From NCBI GenBank assembly GCA_002340355.1, contig DDLX01000030.1, forward strand, positions 14,747-78,746: a DNA stretch of 64,000 nucleotides, written 5' to 3'. Positions 1-8,703 of this stretch are shown in pieces. Numbering within the stretch: the first letter of the stretch is position 1; each line of letters begins with the position of its first letter. The notes under the pieces are model-generated. The model was not told the DNA's origin. It did no database searches and saw only the letters and a program-made list of their open reading frames with translations. The position numbers and the translations under genes are program-made. The stretch comes from Cytophagales bacterium UBA2561. Lineage in GTDB: Bacteria > Bacteroidota > Bacteroidia > Cytophagales > Thermoflexibacteraceae.

Positions 1-268
1 TGATTTTCATCGGGTCAATGTAGTGAACTCGAAAACGCTTTTCTCCTTGTAACACTCCTAATTGAGGGGCATTAAAAATCGAATCTACTAATTTTCCTAC
101 TGACGATTGGCGTGTAGTAGTATCCATAAAAATCATTAATTCGCCCGTTGCTCCTGAAGCTTTAGGCAACAAGTTTTCATTGACTTTTTCCAAGTCTTCA
201 CAAGCTGTGTGACTCAATAAAAATCCTAATAAGCTTACTAAAAAAAGAACCGATTTTAAAGGTTTCAT
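1..268 (-). CDS. DUF4837 family lipoprotein, N-terminal part (runs off left edge)
   Basis: This is the first 89 residues of a minus-strand gene whose 3' part lies outside the window. It begins with a lipoprotein signal peptide: a Met-Lys start, a hydrophobic stretch (SVLFLVSLLGFLLS) and a lipobox-like segment ending in Cys23 (SHTAC). It continues with a segment typical of DUF4837 proteins of Bacteroidota (LPKASGATGELMIFMD, then a predicted helix and a VHYIDP stretch). The protein should be lipid-anchored in the envelope. Its function is unknown. The family assignment is by recognition of the N-terminal pattern only. Confidence 0.7.
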   Translation of the reverse strand, partial: MKPLKSVLFLVSLLGFLLSHTACEDLEKVNENLLPKASGATGELMIFMDTTTRQSSVGKLVDSIFNAPQLGVLQGEKRFRVHYIDPMKI

Positions 269-418
269 AAATTTAATATCAAAATTTTGTACTTCGTTTA
301 CTTTTAACAAACGATATTATTTTTTGGGCAACGAATGTTAAATCGGCGAAAAGATACGAGATTACCCACAAAATTGATAAAAAATAGGTGAATTATAACT
401 AAAAAATTAGTTATTAAT

Positions 419-1438
419 CTAATAATTACTGAAAATCAATAAATTATCACTTTGTAATTTTTCTTCCGCAATCAATTTTCCTGCGGGACGTGGTGCTATA
501 ATCCCATTACCAAAACTAACTTCCGAACGAAAAATTCGATATTCATCCCATACATCAGAGGCTAAAAAGTGTTGTAAAACTTCACTTCCACCTTCAACCA
601 GAAGTGAACCAATTTTTCGAGTGGATAAATCGTGTAAAATATTTTCAGGGAAATTTTCGGACTCTAGTTTTACGAATTCCAAGTTTGGACGAACTTCATT
701 TTTCTGAAAATTGTAACAAATGGTAGGTACTGAACCATCAAATAGATGTAAATCTGGAGACAATTTTAAGTATCTATCCAAAACAATCCGTGTAGGATTT
801 CGACCTTTCCAATTTCGAGCCGTCAATTTGGGATTATCATGTAATGCTGTATTTCGCCCAACTAAAATAGCATCTTCTTCAGTCCGCCATTTATGTACTA
901 ATTTCCGAGAAAAATCATCACTAATCCACTTAGAATCAAAGTTTTGACGAGCTAAAAAGCCATCAGCTGTTTCAGCTTGTTTCAGAATAATATACGGGCG
1001 TTTTTTTTGAATATTAGTCAAGAATCTACGATTTTGAAATTGAGCTTCTTTTGCCAAAACTCCCGTAATTACCTCAATTCCTGCATTTTGTAATTTAGCA
1101 ATTCCTTTCCCATTTACGTTCGGGTTGGGGTCAAGAAGTGCAATAACGACTTTTTTGACTTGATGGTAAACTAGTAAATCAGCACAAGGGGGTGTTTTTC
1201 CAAAATGCGAACAAGGCTCCAGAGTTACGTAAACTATTGATTCTGAAAGTTTTTCTAGATTTTTTACGGAGTGAATGGCATTTACTTCGGCGTGCGGCTC
1301 GCCATATTTTTGATGATATCCCTCTCCAATAATTTGATTATCATGAACAATCACACATCCTACTAAGGGATTTGGACTAACTGCACCAAGTCCTAAATTG
1401 GCTAAATCTATCGCTCGGCGCATATAACTTTCGTGCAT
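419..1438 (-). CDS. ribD: Bifunctional riboflavin biosynthesis protein RibD
   Basis: RibD deaminates 2,5-diamino-6-ribosylamino-4(3H)-pyrimidinone 5'-phosphate and then reduces the ribosyl side chain, two early steps of riboflavin synthesis. The N-terminal deaminase domain (about residues 1-145) shows the zinc-site motifs HAEVNAI and PCSHFGKTPPC. The C-terminal reductase domain (about 148-339) starts at RPYIILKQAETADG and contains DAILVGRNTALHDNP and LLVEGGSEV. At 339 residues it is slightly shorter than many RibD proteins but complete in both domains. It lies 33 bp downstream of the thioesterase gene on the same strand, so the two may be co-transcribed. No other riboflavin gene is nearby. 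Confidence 0.95.
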   Translation of the reverse strand: MHESYMRRAIDLANLGLGAVSPNPLVGCVIVHDNQIIGEGYHQKYGEPHAEVNAIHSVKNLEKLSESIVYVTLEPCSHFGKTPPCADLLVYHQVKKVVIALLDPNPNVNGKGIAKLQNAGIEVITGVLAKEAQFQNRRFLTNIQKKRPYIILKQAETADGFLARQNFDSKWISDDFSRKLVHKWRTEEDAILVGRNTALHDNPKLTARNWKGRNPTRIVLDRYLKLSPDLHLFDGSVPTICYNFQKNEVRPNLEFVKLESENFPENILHDLSTRKIGSLLVEGGSEVLQHFLASDVWDEYRIFRSEVSFGNGIIAPRPAGKLIAEEKLQSDNLLIFSNY

Positions 1439-1471
1439 TTCTTCTTTATTTTTACTTATTAATTCAAACTA

Positions 1472-2011
1472 CTATTTGGATGGTTGTGGAACTGCACTCC
1501 CAAAGAAAAGAGATTGTAACTCAGAGGCATCTTCTGGTTTCATTCGATTTGCCAATACTAAGCGTAACTCACGGCGACGTAACGCTCCTTCAAAAAGTTC
1601 TTTTTCTTGGTCAGTTTCGGGAATGGCTTCAGGAACCATAATTGGTTTGCCACTTTGATCCACCGCAACAAAAGTCAGGAAAGCCGAATTACTCAATGTT
1701 TTTGTTCCTTTCGGAATATTTTCAGCAAATACCTTAACAAAAACTTCCATCGAAGAATTGAAAGCACGTGTCACCTGTGCCTCAAGCGTAACGACATTTC
1801 CCATCTGAATCGGTGAACCAAATGAAACATTATCTACCGAAGCAGTAACAACAATCCGATTAGCATGTTTTTGGGCAGAAATGGCAGCAGCAATATCCAT
1901 CAAGTGCATGATTCGTCCACCCATCAAATTATTCAATGGATTGGTATCATTGGGTAAAACCATATCGGTACGAATAACTCTGGATGCTTGAACTGATTTA
2001 GCTTTTAACAT
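1472..2011 (-). CDS. Acyl-CoA thioesterase, hotdog fold (YciA/BFIT type)
   Basis: A 179-residue single-hotdog protein of the acyl-CoA hydrolase family that cleaves acyl-CoA thioesters in the cytosol. The pattern NPLNNLMGGRIMHLMDIAAAISAQKHANR carries the family's Asn-x-x-x-Gly-Gly region and the Asp of the active-site helix, followed by TASVDNVSFGSPIQMGNVVTLEAQV, a conserved beta-strand block. It starts at an ATG next to a 505-bp non-coding region, and ribD follows 33 bp downstream on the same strand. The substrate chain length cannot be read from the sequence. Confidence 0.88.
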   Translation of the reverse strand: MLKAKSVQASRVIRTDMVLPNDTNPLNNLMGGRIMHLMDIAAAISAQKHANRIVVTASVDNVSFGSPIQMGNVVTLEAQVTRAFNSSMEVFVKVFAENIPKGTKTLSNSAFLTFVAVDQSGKPIMVPEAIPETDQEKELFEGALRRRELRLVLANRMKPEDASELQSLFFGSAVPQPSK

Positions 2012-2516
2012 AAATTGTACGTAATAATTTTAAACACTTACCTGATAAATTAATAAAAAAATAGCCTAATCTCAATCTGTCTTAAAAGTAGAAAAAATAT
2101 ATACCAATACTGAGTATAGACATCAGTACTTTATCTTTGTTGTTTCTGGGTGTCCATTTTAATTAATTATAACACTAATAAAATAAATTTAACTACGTAC
2201 ACTACTATACCTTTCATTTAAACTAATATTTTGAGATAATACAAGACTTTACAAACCTTACTCTTATGATATATAAGTGTTTATATAAAAAAATTAACAT
2301 TTATGTCTTGTTTTCAATTGATACAAAATCAATCTAAACATAGCAAGTCAAGGCATTTCTAAACACGATTTCCCTCACCCTATTTAGCATAAGACAAAAT
2401 TTCTTTTTTTAATGTATCTTTGTCTAATAAGCTCATTAAATAGTTTTATATCTGTTATAAAAAACAAAACTATTTAGATAATATTTTTTTATAATTACAC
2501 TAGATAAACTCAATAC
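2012..2516. other. Non-coding divergent promoter region
   Basis: A 505-bp AT-rich gap between the divergently transcribed thioesterase and glycan-locus genes. I see no open reading frame or RNA gene. Two good TAnnTTTG boxes face right: TATCTTTG at 2132-2139 and TATCTTTG at 2415-2422. Confidence 0.6.
2415..2422 (+). promoter_or_regulatory. Candidate Bacteroidota -7 box for the glycan locus
   Basis: TATCTTTG matches the Bacteroidota -7 consensus TAnnTTTG exactly and sits about 95 bp before the first gene of the plus-strand glycan locus. Transcription from it would give a leader of roughly 85-90 nt. No clear -33 TTG element is visible, so this is a candidate only. Confidence 0.45.
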
Positions 2517-3596
2517 ATGCAGATGAAAAACTCAAAAAATGTTTTAAAATATCTTATTGGTAAAGGGTCAATAAATAATTTATCAGAATTATTAAGTAGT
2601 CATAAGCAAAATACTCATATTTATTTAGTAGATATATTTTTTAAAGATAATGGGACTCTAACTAACTCCTTGCCTATTCGTTCTAATGATTTACTATTTT
2701 TTGTAGATTCAACAGATGAACCCTCCACCAATTATATTAATAACTTACTTGAAAATATTCAAAATCAATATACTACTTTCCCTAATGCTATCATTGGTAT
2801 CGGTGGAGGTACTACATTAGATACTGCCAAAGCCATATCGAATCTATTGACCAACGAGGGTAAGGCTGAAGATTATCAAGGTTGGGATTTAGTCAAAAAA
2901 GCAGGCGTATATAAAATTGGAATTCCGACTATCTCAGGAACAGGCGCAGAAGCCAGCCGAACCTGTGTAATGACCAATTACAAAACAGGATTAAAGCTAG
3001 GAATGAATAGTGACCATACCATTTATGACCAATTAATTCTAGATCCTAACTTGACAAAGACCGTTCCTCGGAATCAATATTTTTATACGGGTATGGATAC
3101 GTATATTCATTGTTTAGAGTCATTAAATGGCTCTCATCGTCATGCGCTTTCGGATGCTTTTTCTCATCAGGCTATCCAACTTTGTCGAGAAATTTTCTTG
3201 AGTGAGGATATGATGAGTGATGAAAATCGAGAGAAGTTAATGGTCGCCTCTTATTTGGGAGGCTGTGCGATTGCCAATAGTTTCGTTGGAGTTGTACATC
3301 CATTTTCAGCAGGATTGAGTGTAGCTTTAGGCACTCACCACTGCATTGGAAATTGTATTACCATGACAGCAATGGAAGCCTTTTATCCAAAAGAAATCGA
3401 AGAATTTTGGAAAATGGCAGATAAACAAGGGGTCGATATTCCACGAGGAATTGCAAAGAATTTACCCGAAGAAAAATATAATACCTTATATAATTCAACA
3501 GTAATCCATGAAAAACCACTTGCCAATGCTTTAGGTCAGCATTTTGCAGATATTCTAACCTTCGAGAAAGTGAAAGAAACCTTTAAACTCATGTAA
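2517..3596 (+). CDS. kdnB: KdnB-like iron-containing alcohol dehydrogenase (Kdo 8-oxidase family)
   Basis: A 359-residue member of the iron-containing alcohol dehydrogenase family. Residues 96-105 carry the nucleotide-binding GGGTTLDTAK motif. YQGWDLVK, PTISGTGAEASR and the metal-site segments MDTYIHCLES and GVVHPFSAGLSVALGTHH match the KdnB branch. Characterised KdnB oxidises the C8 hydroxyl of Kdo to an aldehyde, which an aminotransferase then converts to an 8-amino sugar. The next gene, 4 bp away, is a DegT aminotransferase, which fits that two-step logic. The true substrate here is inferred and could be another ulosonic acid or a precursor. A second ATG two codons in (2523) is an alternative start. 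Confidence 0.75.
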   Translation: MQMKNSKNVLKYLIGKGSINNLSELLSSHKQNTHIYLVDIFFKDNGTLTNSLPIRSNDLLFFVDSTDEPSTNYINNLLENIQNQYTTFPNAIIGIGGGTTLDTAKAISNLLTNEGKAEDYQGWDLVKKAGVYKIGIPTISGTGAEASRTCVMTNYKTGLKLGMNSDHTIYDQLILDPNLTKTVPRNQYFYTGMDTYIHCLESLNGSHRHALSDAFSHQAIQLCREIFLSEDMMSDENREKLMVASYLGGCAIANSFVGVVHPFSAGLSVALGTHHCIGNCITMTAMEAFYPKEIEEFWKMADKQGVDIPRGIAKNLPEEKYNTLYNSTVIHEKPLANALGQHFADILTFEKVKETFKLM

Positions 3597-3600
3597 TTTT

Positions 3601-4776
3601 ATGGAATTCAAAGTACATCATAGTGGACGCGCTCACTATTATACACCCGAAGAAATTGATGTAGTGGTTAAAGCAATGAATGATGCTGAGCCACTTACAC
3701 AAAGTAAATATCGAAACCAATTTGAACAAAAGTTTTCCGAGTTTTTAGGGGTCAAACATAGTTTTGCGGTTCATACAGCAACTGATGCCTTAGAGCTAAC
3801 AGCACAACTCTTACAGTTTGACGAAGGAGATGAAATTATAATACCCAGTTTTACATTTACCGCTTCAGCATATCCCTTTGTCAAACAAGGAGCAAAAATC
3901 GTCTGGGCAGATACCGACCCTAAGACTCACGTAATTACTGCGGAAACCATCAAGGCTTGCATTACATCTAATACGAAAGCTATTTTAGTGGTACATATAG
4001 CTGGTTATGTGGCTAATATGCCTGAAATTATGGACTTGGCAAAGAAGCATCATCTAATCGTAGTTGAAGATAATGCACAAGGGATCGGTACAGAAATAAA
4101 TGGGCAAAAATCAGGAAGTTTTGGGGACTTTGGCATTTTTTCATTTCATTCTCATAAAAATATTTCGACCTTAGGAGAAGGTGGTATGCTAGTCGTAAAA
4201 GATGACGATATAGCTAAAATTATTCCGATGTTACGTCATAATGGACACTGTGCATTTGACTTTGAACAAGAACACTATTGGGAGCCAGCAATGGGCAATG
4301 TTGATATTCCAGAATTGAATGGTAAACCCATTATGCCTAATAATTATTGTTTAGGAGAAGTTGAATGTGCCTTAGGAGTCAAATTATTAGATAGAGTTGA
4401 GTCATTGAATACTGAAAAGCGTACTCGAGCAATTCGATTTATTGATGCGCTAGCTGATTTTGAGGATATTGAATTTCATCGGGTAAACTCTACTCGACAT
4501 AATTATCATTTACTTTTAGCCTACTTTCCGACAGGTAAACGGAATGAATTTTTCAAACGAATTGTTTATCAGAAGCAGATTCAATGCATCGCGCCCTATT
4601 ATCCATTAAATCGCTATGATTTTTATAAGAAAGTCGGAATGGGTAAGGCGAATTGTCCAAATACAGATTTGTTTTGGGACAATATGATTTCATTTCCATT
4701 TCATCATTGGATGAGCGAACCTGATTTTGACTATATGTTAGCAGCCACTCGTGAAGTTTTAGACGATTTAAGATAA
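3601..4776 (+). CDS. DegT/DnrJ/EryC1/StrS family sugar aminotransferase
   Basis: A 391-residue PLP-dependent aminotransferase. The PLP-binding lysine is Lys186 in SFHSHKNISTLGEGG, and E156-D157 of VVEDNAQ is the acidic pair that contacts the cofactor. The C-terminal NCPNTDLFWDNMISFPFHHWMS block is typical of nonulosonate and O-antigen sugar transaminases. It follows the KdnB-like gene by 4 bp and abuts the next gene, so it is part of one operon. It probably aminates the aldehyde or ketone made by that oxidoreductase. Its N-terminus does not look like the classic KdnA start as I remember it, so the sugar substrate is open. Confidence 0.85.
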   Translation: MEFKVHHSGRAHYYTPEEIDVVVKAMNDAEPLTQSKYRNQFEQKFSEFLGVKHSFAVHTATDALELTAQLLQFDEGDEIIIPSFTFTASAYPFVKQGAKIVWADTDPKTHVITAETIKACITSNTKAILVVHIAGYVANMPEIMDLAKKHHLIVVEDNAQGIGTEINGQKSGSFGDFGIFSFHSHKNISTLGEGGMLVVKDDDIAKIIPMLRHNGHCAFDFEQEHYWEPAMGNVDIPELNGKPIMPNNYCLGEVECALGVKLLDRVESLNTEKRTRAIRFIDALADFEDIEFHRVNSTRHNYHLLLAYFPTGKRNEFFKRIVYQKQIQCIAPYYPLNRYDFYKKVGMGKANCPNTDLFWDNMISFPFHHWMSEPDFDYMLAATREVLDDLR

Positions 4777-6399
4777 ATGAAAAACGAATTTTGTATCATC
4801 ATACCAGCTCTTAAAAAAAGTGCGGTCATTCCTGACCAATTAGTTAAAAAATTAAATGGTATTACACTAATCCAGAGAGCAATTAACACAGCAACAAAAT
4901 TAGTTGTTTCTGAACACATTTACGTAGTTACTGACAGTCAGGAAATTTCCTTGATTTGTGAACGGAACAAAGTCAATTATTATTATCGGAATGATTTAAG
5001 ATTCGATTCCGAGGATATTATAGAGGAAACGAAATTTTTTATTACCAAACGGACTGGGGAATACAAAAATATCATCATTTTCCAGTCCAATACGCCCCTA
5101 GTCTCTGCCTATCATATTCAACGAAGTTATCAAAATTTTGTACAAGAAAATGCTGATATTCTTCTAACTATCAAGCGAGAAACACATCGTATTTGGCAGG
5201 GAGATTCTACTCAATTATACGATTTGGTTTTTAATGAAGAGAAGAGCAGTGTCTTTGTTGAATTTAAATCATATTTGATTATCTCTTCAAATTACATTCA
5301 AAAAGGGAAAAAAAACTCTAAAATCATCCCAACTACTTTAGATAATGAAGAGGCGATTGAAATTACAAATTATCAAGATTGGTGGATTTGTGAAAAATTA
5401 TTACAACGAAAACGTATTTTATTTGTAGTCGCAGGACATACCAAGATAGGTATGGGGCATATCTACCGAGCCTTAACATTAGCCCACGAGATTCATAATC
5501 ACGAAATTCATTTTCTTTGCACAAAAGAAAGTGAGCTAGCCATTCAAAAAATTGCTAAAAAAGATTATCCTACTCATCTGCAAAAGCATCGTGATCTGAC
5601 TCAAGATGTATTGAATTTACGACCAGATTTAGTTATTAATGATTTCCTAAATACAGATAAAAGCTATATTCAGGCTTTAAGAGCAGAGGGAGTGAAGGTT
5701 GCAAACTTTGAGGATTTGGGTAGTGGTGCAAAGCATGCGGATATGACTTTTAATGAATTGTATGATGAGCCACTTTATAAATCATCAAATACTTATTGGG
5801 GCAGTCAATATCTATTTTTACGTAATGAGTTTGAACATGCCAGACCTCGTGACTTTCATAAAAATGTCGAGTGCATGTTGATTACATTTGGAGGCACAGA
5901 TCCAAATAACTACACCCAAACAGTTTTAGAGTTAGTCTTACCGATTTGTCAAAAATATAACATCAAGATTTGTCTCATAACAGGAAAAGGATTCGAACAT
6001 AAAAAATTGATAGAAGAGTATCTAGAAAATTGTACTCATGCTGATACTATTGAGTATTTTTTTGCAACAGATATCATATCTAAAATTATGGAAAAAGTGG
6101 ATATTGCCATCTCATCGAATGGACGTACCGTTTATGAATTAGCTCACATGAATATCCCAAGTATTATTATCTCACATCATGCACGAGAAAAAACACATAA
6201 ATTCGCCTGTGCAGAAAATGGATTCCTAAATTTGGGTATGTTTCAAGATACTACTCATGAAGAATTTCAGACAACTGTAGAATATTTGATTTCAAATGAG
6301 CTACTTCGCAAAAAATTATATGACTCAATGAAACTACATCAATTTATGGCAAATAAATCAAGAGTAGTTTCTTTATTATTGGATTTATTATCAAGCTAA
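4777..6399 (+). CDS. Fusion of a NeuA/PseF-like cytidylyltransferase domain and a PseG-like domain
   Basis: Residues 1-205 have the fold pattern of CMP-sugar synthetases (FCIIIPAL, then IYVVTDSQEI, IIFQSNTPL). The usual Arg-Gly-Gly-Ser-Lys-Gly nucleotide loop is replaced by ALKKSAVIPDQLVKKL, so activity of this half is uncertain. Residues 212-540 form a PseG-like GT-B domain: RILFVVAGHTKIGMGHIYR holds the GxGHxxR motif (Gly225-Arg231), LITFGGTDPNN is the central glycine-rich turn, and SSNGRTVYELAHMNIPSI is the C-terminal sugar-nucleotide site. PseG removes UDP from a UDP-sugar before NeuB-type condensation. NeuB follows 9 bp later, so hydrolysis, condensation and activation are encoded together. 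Confidence 0.8.
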   Translation: MKNEFCIIIPALKKSAVIPDQLVKKLNGITLIQRAINTATKLVVSEHIYVVTDSQEISLICERNKVNYYYRNDLRFDSEDIIEETKFFITKRTGEYKNIIIFQSNTPLVSAYHIQRSYQNFVQENADILLTIKRETHRIWQGDSTQLYDLVFNEEKSSVFVEFKSYLIISSNYIQKGKKNSKIIPTTLDNEEAIEITNYQDWWICEKLLQRKRILFVVAGHTKIGMGHIYRALTLAHEIHNHEIHFLCTKESELAIQKIAKKDYPTHLQKHRDLTQDVLNLRPDLVINDFLNTDKSYIQALRAEGVKVANFEDLGSGAKHADMTFNELYDEPLYKSSNTYWGSQYLFLRNEFEHARPRDFHKNVECMLITFGGTDPNNYTQTVLELVLPICQKYNIKICLITGKGFEHKKLIEEYLENCTHADTIEYFFATDIISKIMEKVDIAISSNGRTVYELAHMNIPSIIISHHAREKTHKFACAENGFLNLGMFQDTTHEEFQTTVEYLISNELLRKKLYDSMKLHQFMANKSRVVSLLLDLLSS

Positions 6400-6408
6400 C
6401 CAATTCTT

Positions 6409-7464
6409 ATGGATATAAGAACTATTTTTCAAAAAAACTCAACACTTCCTCCTATCCAAAAGCCTTATTTGATTGCAGAAGCTGGTGTAAATCATGAAGG
6501 AAGCATGGAATTAGCCAAGCGTCTGATTGATGAAGCCAAAGAGGGAGGCGCGGATGCTATTAAATTTCAGACTTATAAAGCAGATACAATTGCTTCTAAA
6601 GATTCACCCTATTATTGGGATATTACCAAAGAGCCTACCCGAAGTCAGCACGAATTATTCCAGAAATATGATAAATTTTGGAAGACTGAGTTTGAAGAAC
6701 TAAAGAAATACTGTGATCAAGTAGATATTGAGTTCTTGAGTACTCCTTTTGATATTGAGTCAGCCACGTTCTTGAATGATTTAATGCCTGTATTTAAAAT
6801 CTCATCTTCGGATTTGACCAATAAACCTTTTATCGAATATATGTGTAAATTTGATAAGCCTATTATTTTATCAACAGGTGCAAGTCATTTACATGAAATT
6901 CAGGAAGCAGTCAGTTGGATTGAGAAATATGGAAACGATCTGGCATTATTACATTGTGTTTTAAATTATCCAACTGATGATAAAAACGCCAATTTAGGGA
7001 TGATTAATGGGTTACAAAAAGCCTTTCCTGAACACATCATTGGTTATTCTGATCATACCTTACCTAAAGATATGCGTACTTTGGAGATAGCTACCCTATT
7101 GGGAGCTGTAATTTTGGAAAAACATTTTACGCATGATAAAACCCTACAAGGAAATGATCATTATCATGCCATGGATAAAGAAGACATTAAGATTCTCAGA
7201 CAAAATATTGAAAAATCTTTCCTACTTTTGGGCGACTTTAAGATATCAGCTTCTAACAGTGAAGAACCAGCCCGTCAAAACGCAAGACGCTCCATCATTT
7301 TAAATCAAAGAATAGTAGCAGGTACAATATTAACAGAAGACATGCTGACTTTTAAACGCCCTGCTCATGGCATTAGCCCAAAATATTGGGAGGAAGTGAT
7401 TGGTAAAACCGTAATGCTAGATTTGGAAGAAGATACTGTATTGAAATGGAAATATTTGAATTAA
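6409..7464 (+). CDS. neuB: NeuB family nonulosonate (sialic/pseudaminic/legionaminic-type) synthase
   Basis: A 351-residue NeuB-like synthase that condenses phosphoenolpyruvate with an amino-hexose to give a nine-carbon 2-keto-3-deoxy acid. The TIM-barrel domain has YLIAEAGVNHEGS, DAIKFQTYKADTIA, FKISSSDLTN, IILSTGAS and IGYSDHT. The C-terminal SAF/antifreeze-like domain (about 285-351) starts at ARRSIILNQRIVAGTILTEDML. It belongs to the same operon as the PseG-like fusion. Whether the product is sialic, legionaminic, pseudaminic or another acid cannot be decided from the sequence. A broken sulfotransferase gene starts 11 bp after the stop. Confidence 0.9.
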   Translation: MDIRTIFQKNSTLPPIQKPYLIAEAGVNHEGSMELAKRLIDEAKEGGADAIKFQTYKADTIASKDSPYYWDITKEPTRSQHELFQKYDKFWKTEFEELKKYCDQVDIEFLSTPFDIESATFLNDLMPVFKISSSDLTNKPFIEYMCKFDKPIILSTGASHLHEIQEAVSWIEKYGNDLALLHCVLNYPTDDKNANLGMINGLQKAFPEHIIGYSDHTLPKDMRTLEIATLLGAVILEKHFTHDKTLQGNDHYHAMDKEDIKILRQNIEKSFLLLGDFKISASNSEEPARQNARRSIILNQRIVAGTILTEDMLTFKRPAHGISPKYWEEVIGKTVMLDLEEDTVLKWKYLN

Positions 7465-7475
7465 TACATAGTAAT

Positions 7476-8525
7476 ATGGAAAATTTTGTTTTTATTTGTA
7501 GTGCCTCACGTTCAGGTACTGCACTTTTCTTTCTTAAATTCGTTAGATGGACATGATGAGTTACGGATATGTCCTCATGAAACACATATCTTGCAATATT
7601 GGGATTACCATAAAAAAACATAACTCGGCTTCCCAGTTTTTTTATAGAGATTATCTGAATACCCATGATATCGCATCATTGATTGATACAGCTAGAATTG
7701 AACAATTTAATGACTATATGTCTCTCAAAGCAAATATTTATAAGGCTTTATTTTTGGAGTATATTTCAGGAAACAGATAAAATTTTTGTAGAAAAAAGAC
7801 CTTTAGATAATGAAACCGAAGCTCTTAATTTGTCGATGGTGCTTCCAAAAGCAAAGTTTATAGATATAATTAGAGACCCACGCACTTGATATTTATCAGC
7901 CAAGACGCTACGAAAACTCCAGATTGGGCGTTATAAATTACCAGTAATTCCGAATTTTCAAGGAACAAATTTTGCTACAATGCATTTTGCCATTTCAATG
8001 ACAAGTTAAGCCTTGCTATTTTGAATAAGCAGCAACTTGGAGACCGTTATTACATTTTGCTTTACGAAGACCTACAACGAAATCCTGAGCAAGAACTAAA
8101 ACGTGTCGTAGAGTTTTTAGGTGTTACTTATTCACAAAACATGAAGCAATTAATTTTTCTTGGCAAGCGTCAACAAGATGGGGCATCCATTGATAACAAG
8201 GAAGATAGCTCTTCGATACAAAATAATTCTGAGAATCGGTTAAAGAGATTTTATAAGCACACCAGCCGATTTGAGCGAAAGATTATTAATACTATGATAT
8301 GGCAAGTCGCCAAGGAATTTAATTATAAAATTGAATCAAAATAATCGAATTCAAGGCTTAGAAATCTTGTTTTCGGCACTTTTGAAATATAAAAACCCTT
8401 TTGATTATATTTCTAATAGAAAAGATATGTTAAAGCAGTTAAACCATCATAGCTACACGGTTACATAATATTACTACCATTACTTATTAAATAAATTTAG
8501 CCAAGGCATTACAGTAGGCGACTAG
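7476..8525 (+). pseudogene. Decayed sulfotransferase, paralogue of the intact gene at 18704-19846
   Basis: Pieces in several frames align in order with the intact sulfotransferase downstream. The start (FICSASRSGTA) equals the PAPS-binding start of the paralogue. Then come LDGHDELRICPHETHILQYW, RDYLNTHDIASL, FVEKRPLDNETEAL and AKFIDIIRDPRT, a stop TGA at 7888-7890, and YLSAKTLRKLQIG. The remaining part matches the paralogue from the YEDLQ region onward (YILLYEDLQRNPEQ, TSRFERKIINTMIWQVA) and ends FSQGITVGD before TAG at 8523. There are several frameshifts, internal deletions and at least one nonsense codon, so this is a clear pseudogene. Confidence 0.88.
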
Positions 8526-8526
8526 T

Positions 8527-8703
8527 ATGTTCTCCGCTACAAACGCTGGTATCAGTGTCAGGTATAATATACTTCCTGTAGCTCATCTTTTACGTCAACA
8601 ACAAAACCCATACACTTTCCTGACAAAAAAGATGTATGATTATAAATTTGATAGTTTGAAAGATATAACTTCTTATAATGATAAATTATACACAAGAAAT
8701 TGA
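8527..8703 (+). other. Short open frame of unknown meaning after the sulfotransferase pseudogene
   Basis: A 58-codon frame beginning MFSATNAGISVRYN and ending DKLYTRN starts directly after the pseudogene stop and overlaps the start of the DUF4910 gene by 26 bp. I recognise no family. It could be the remains of another gene deleted between the pseudogene and its neighbour, or chance. Confidence 0.2.
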
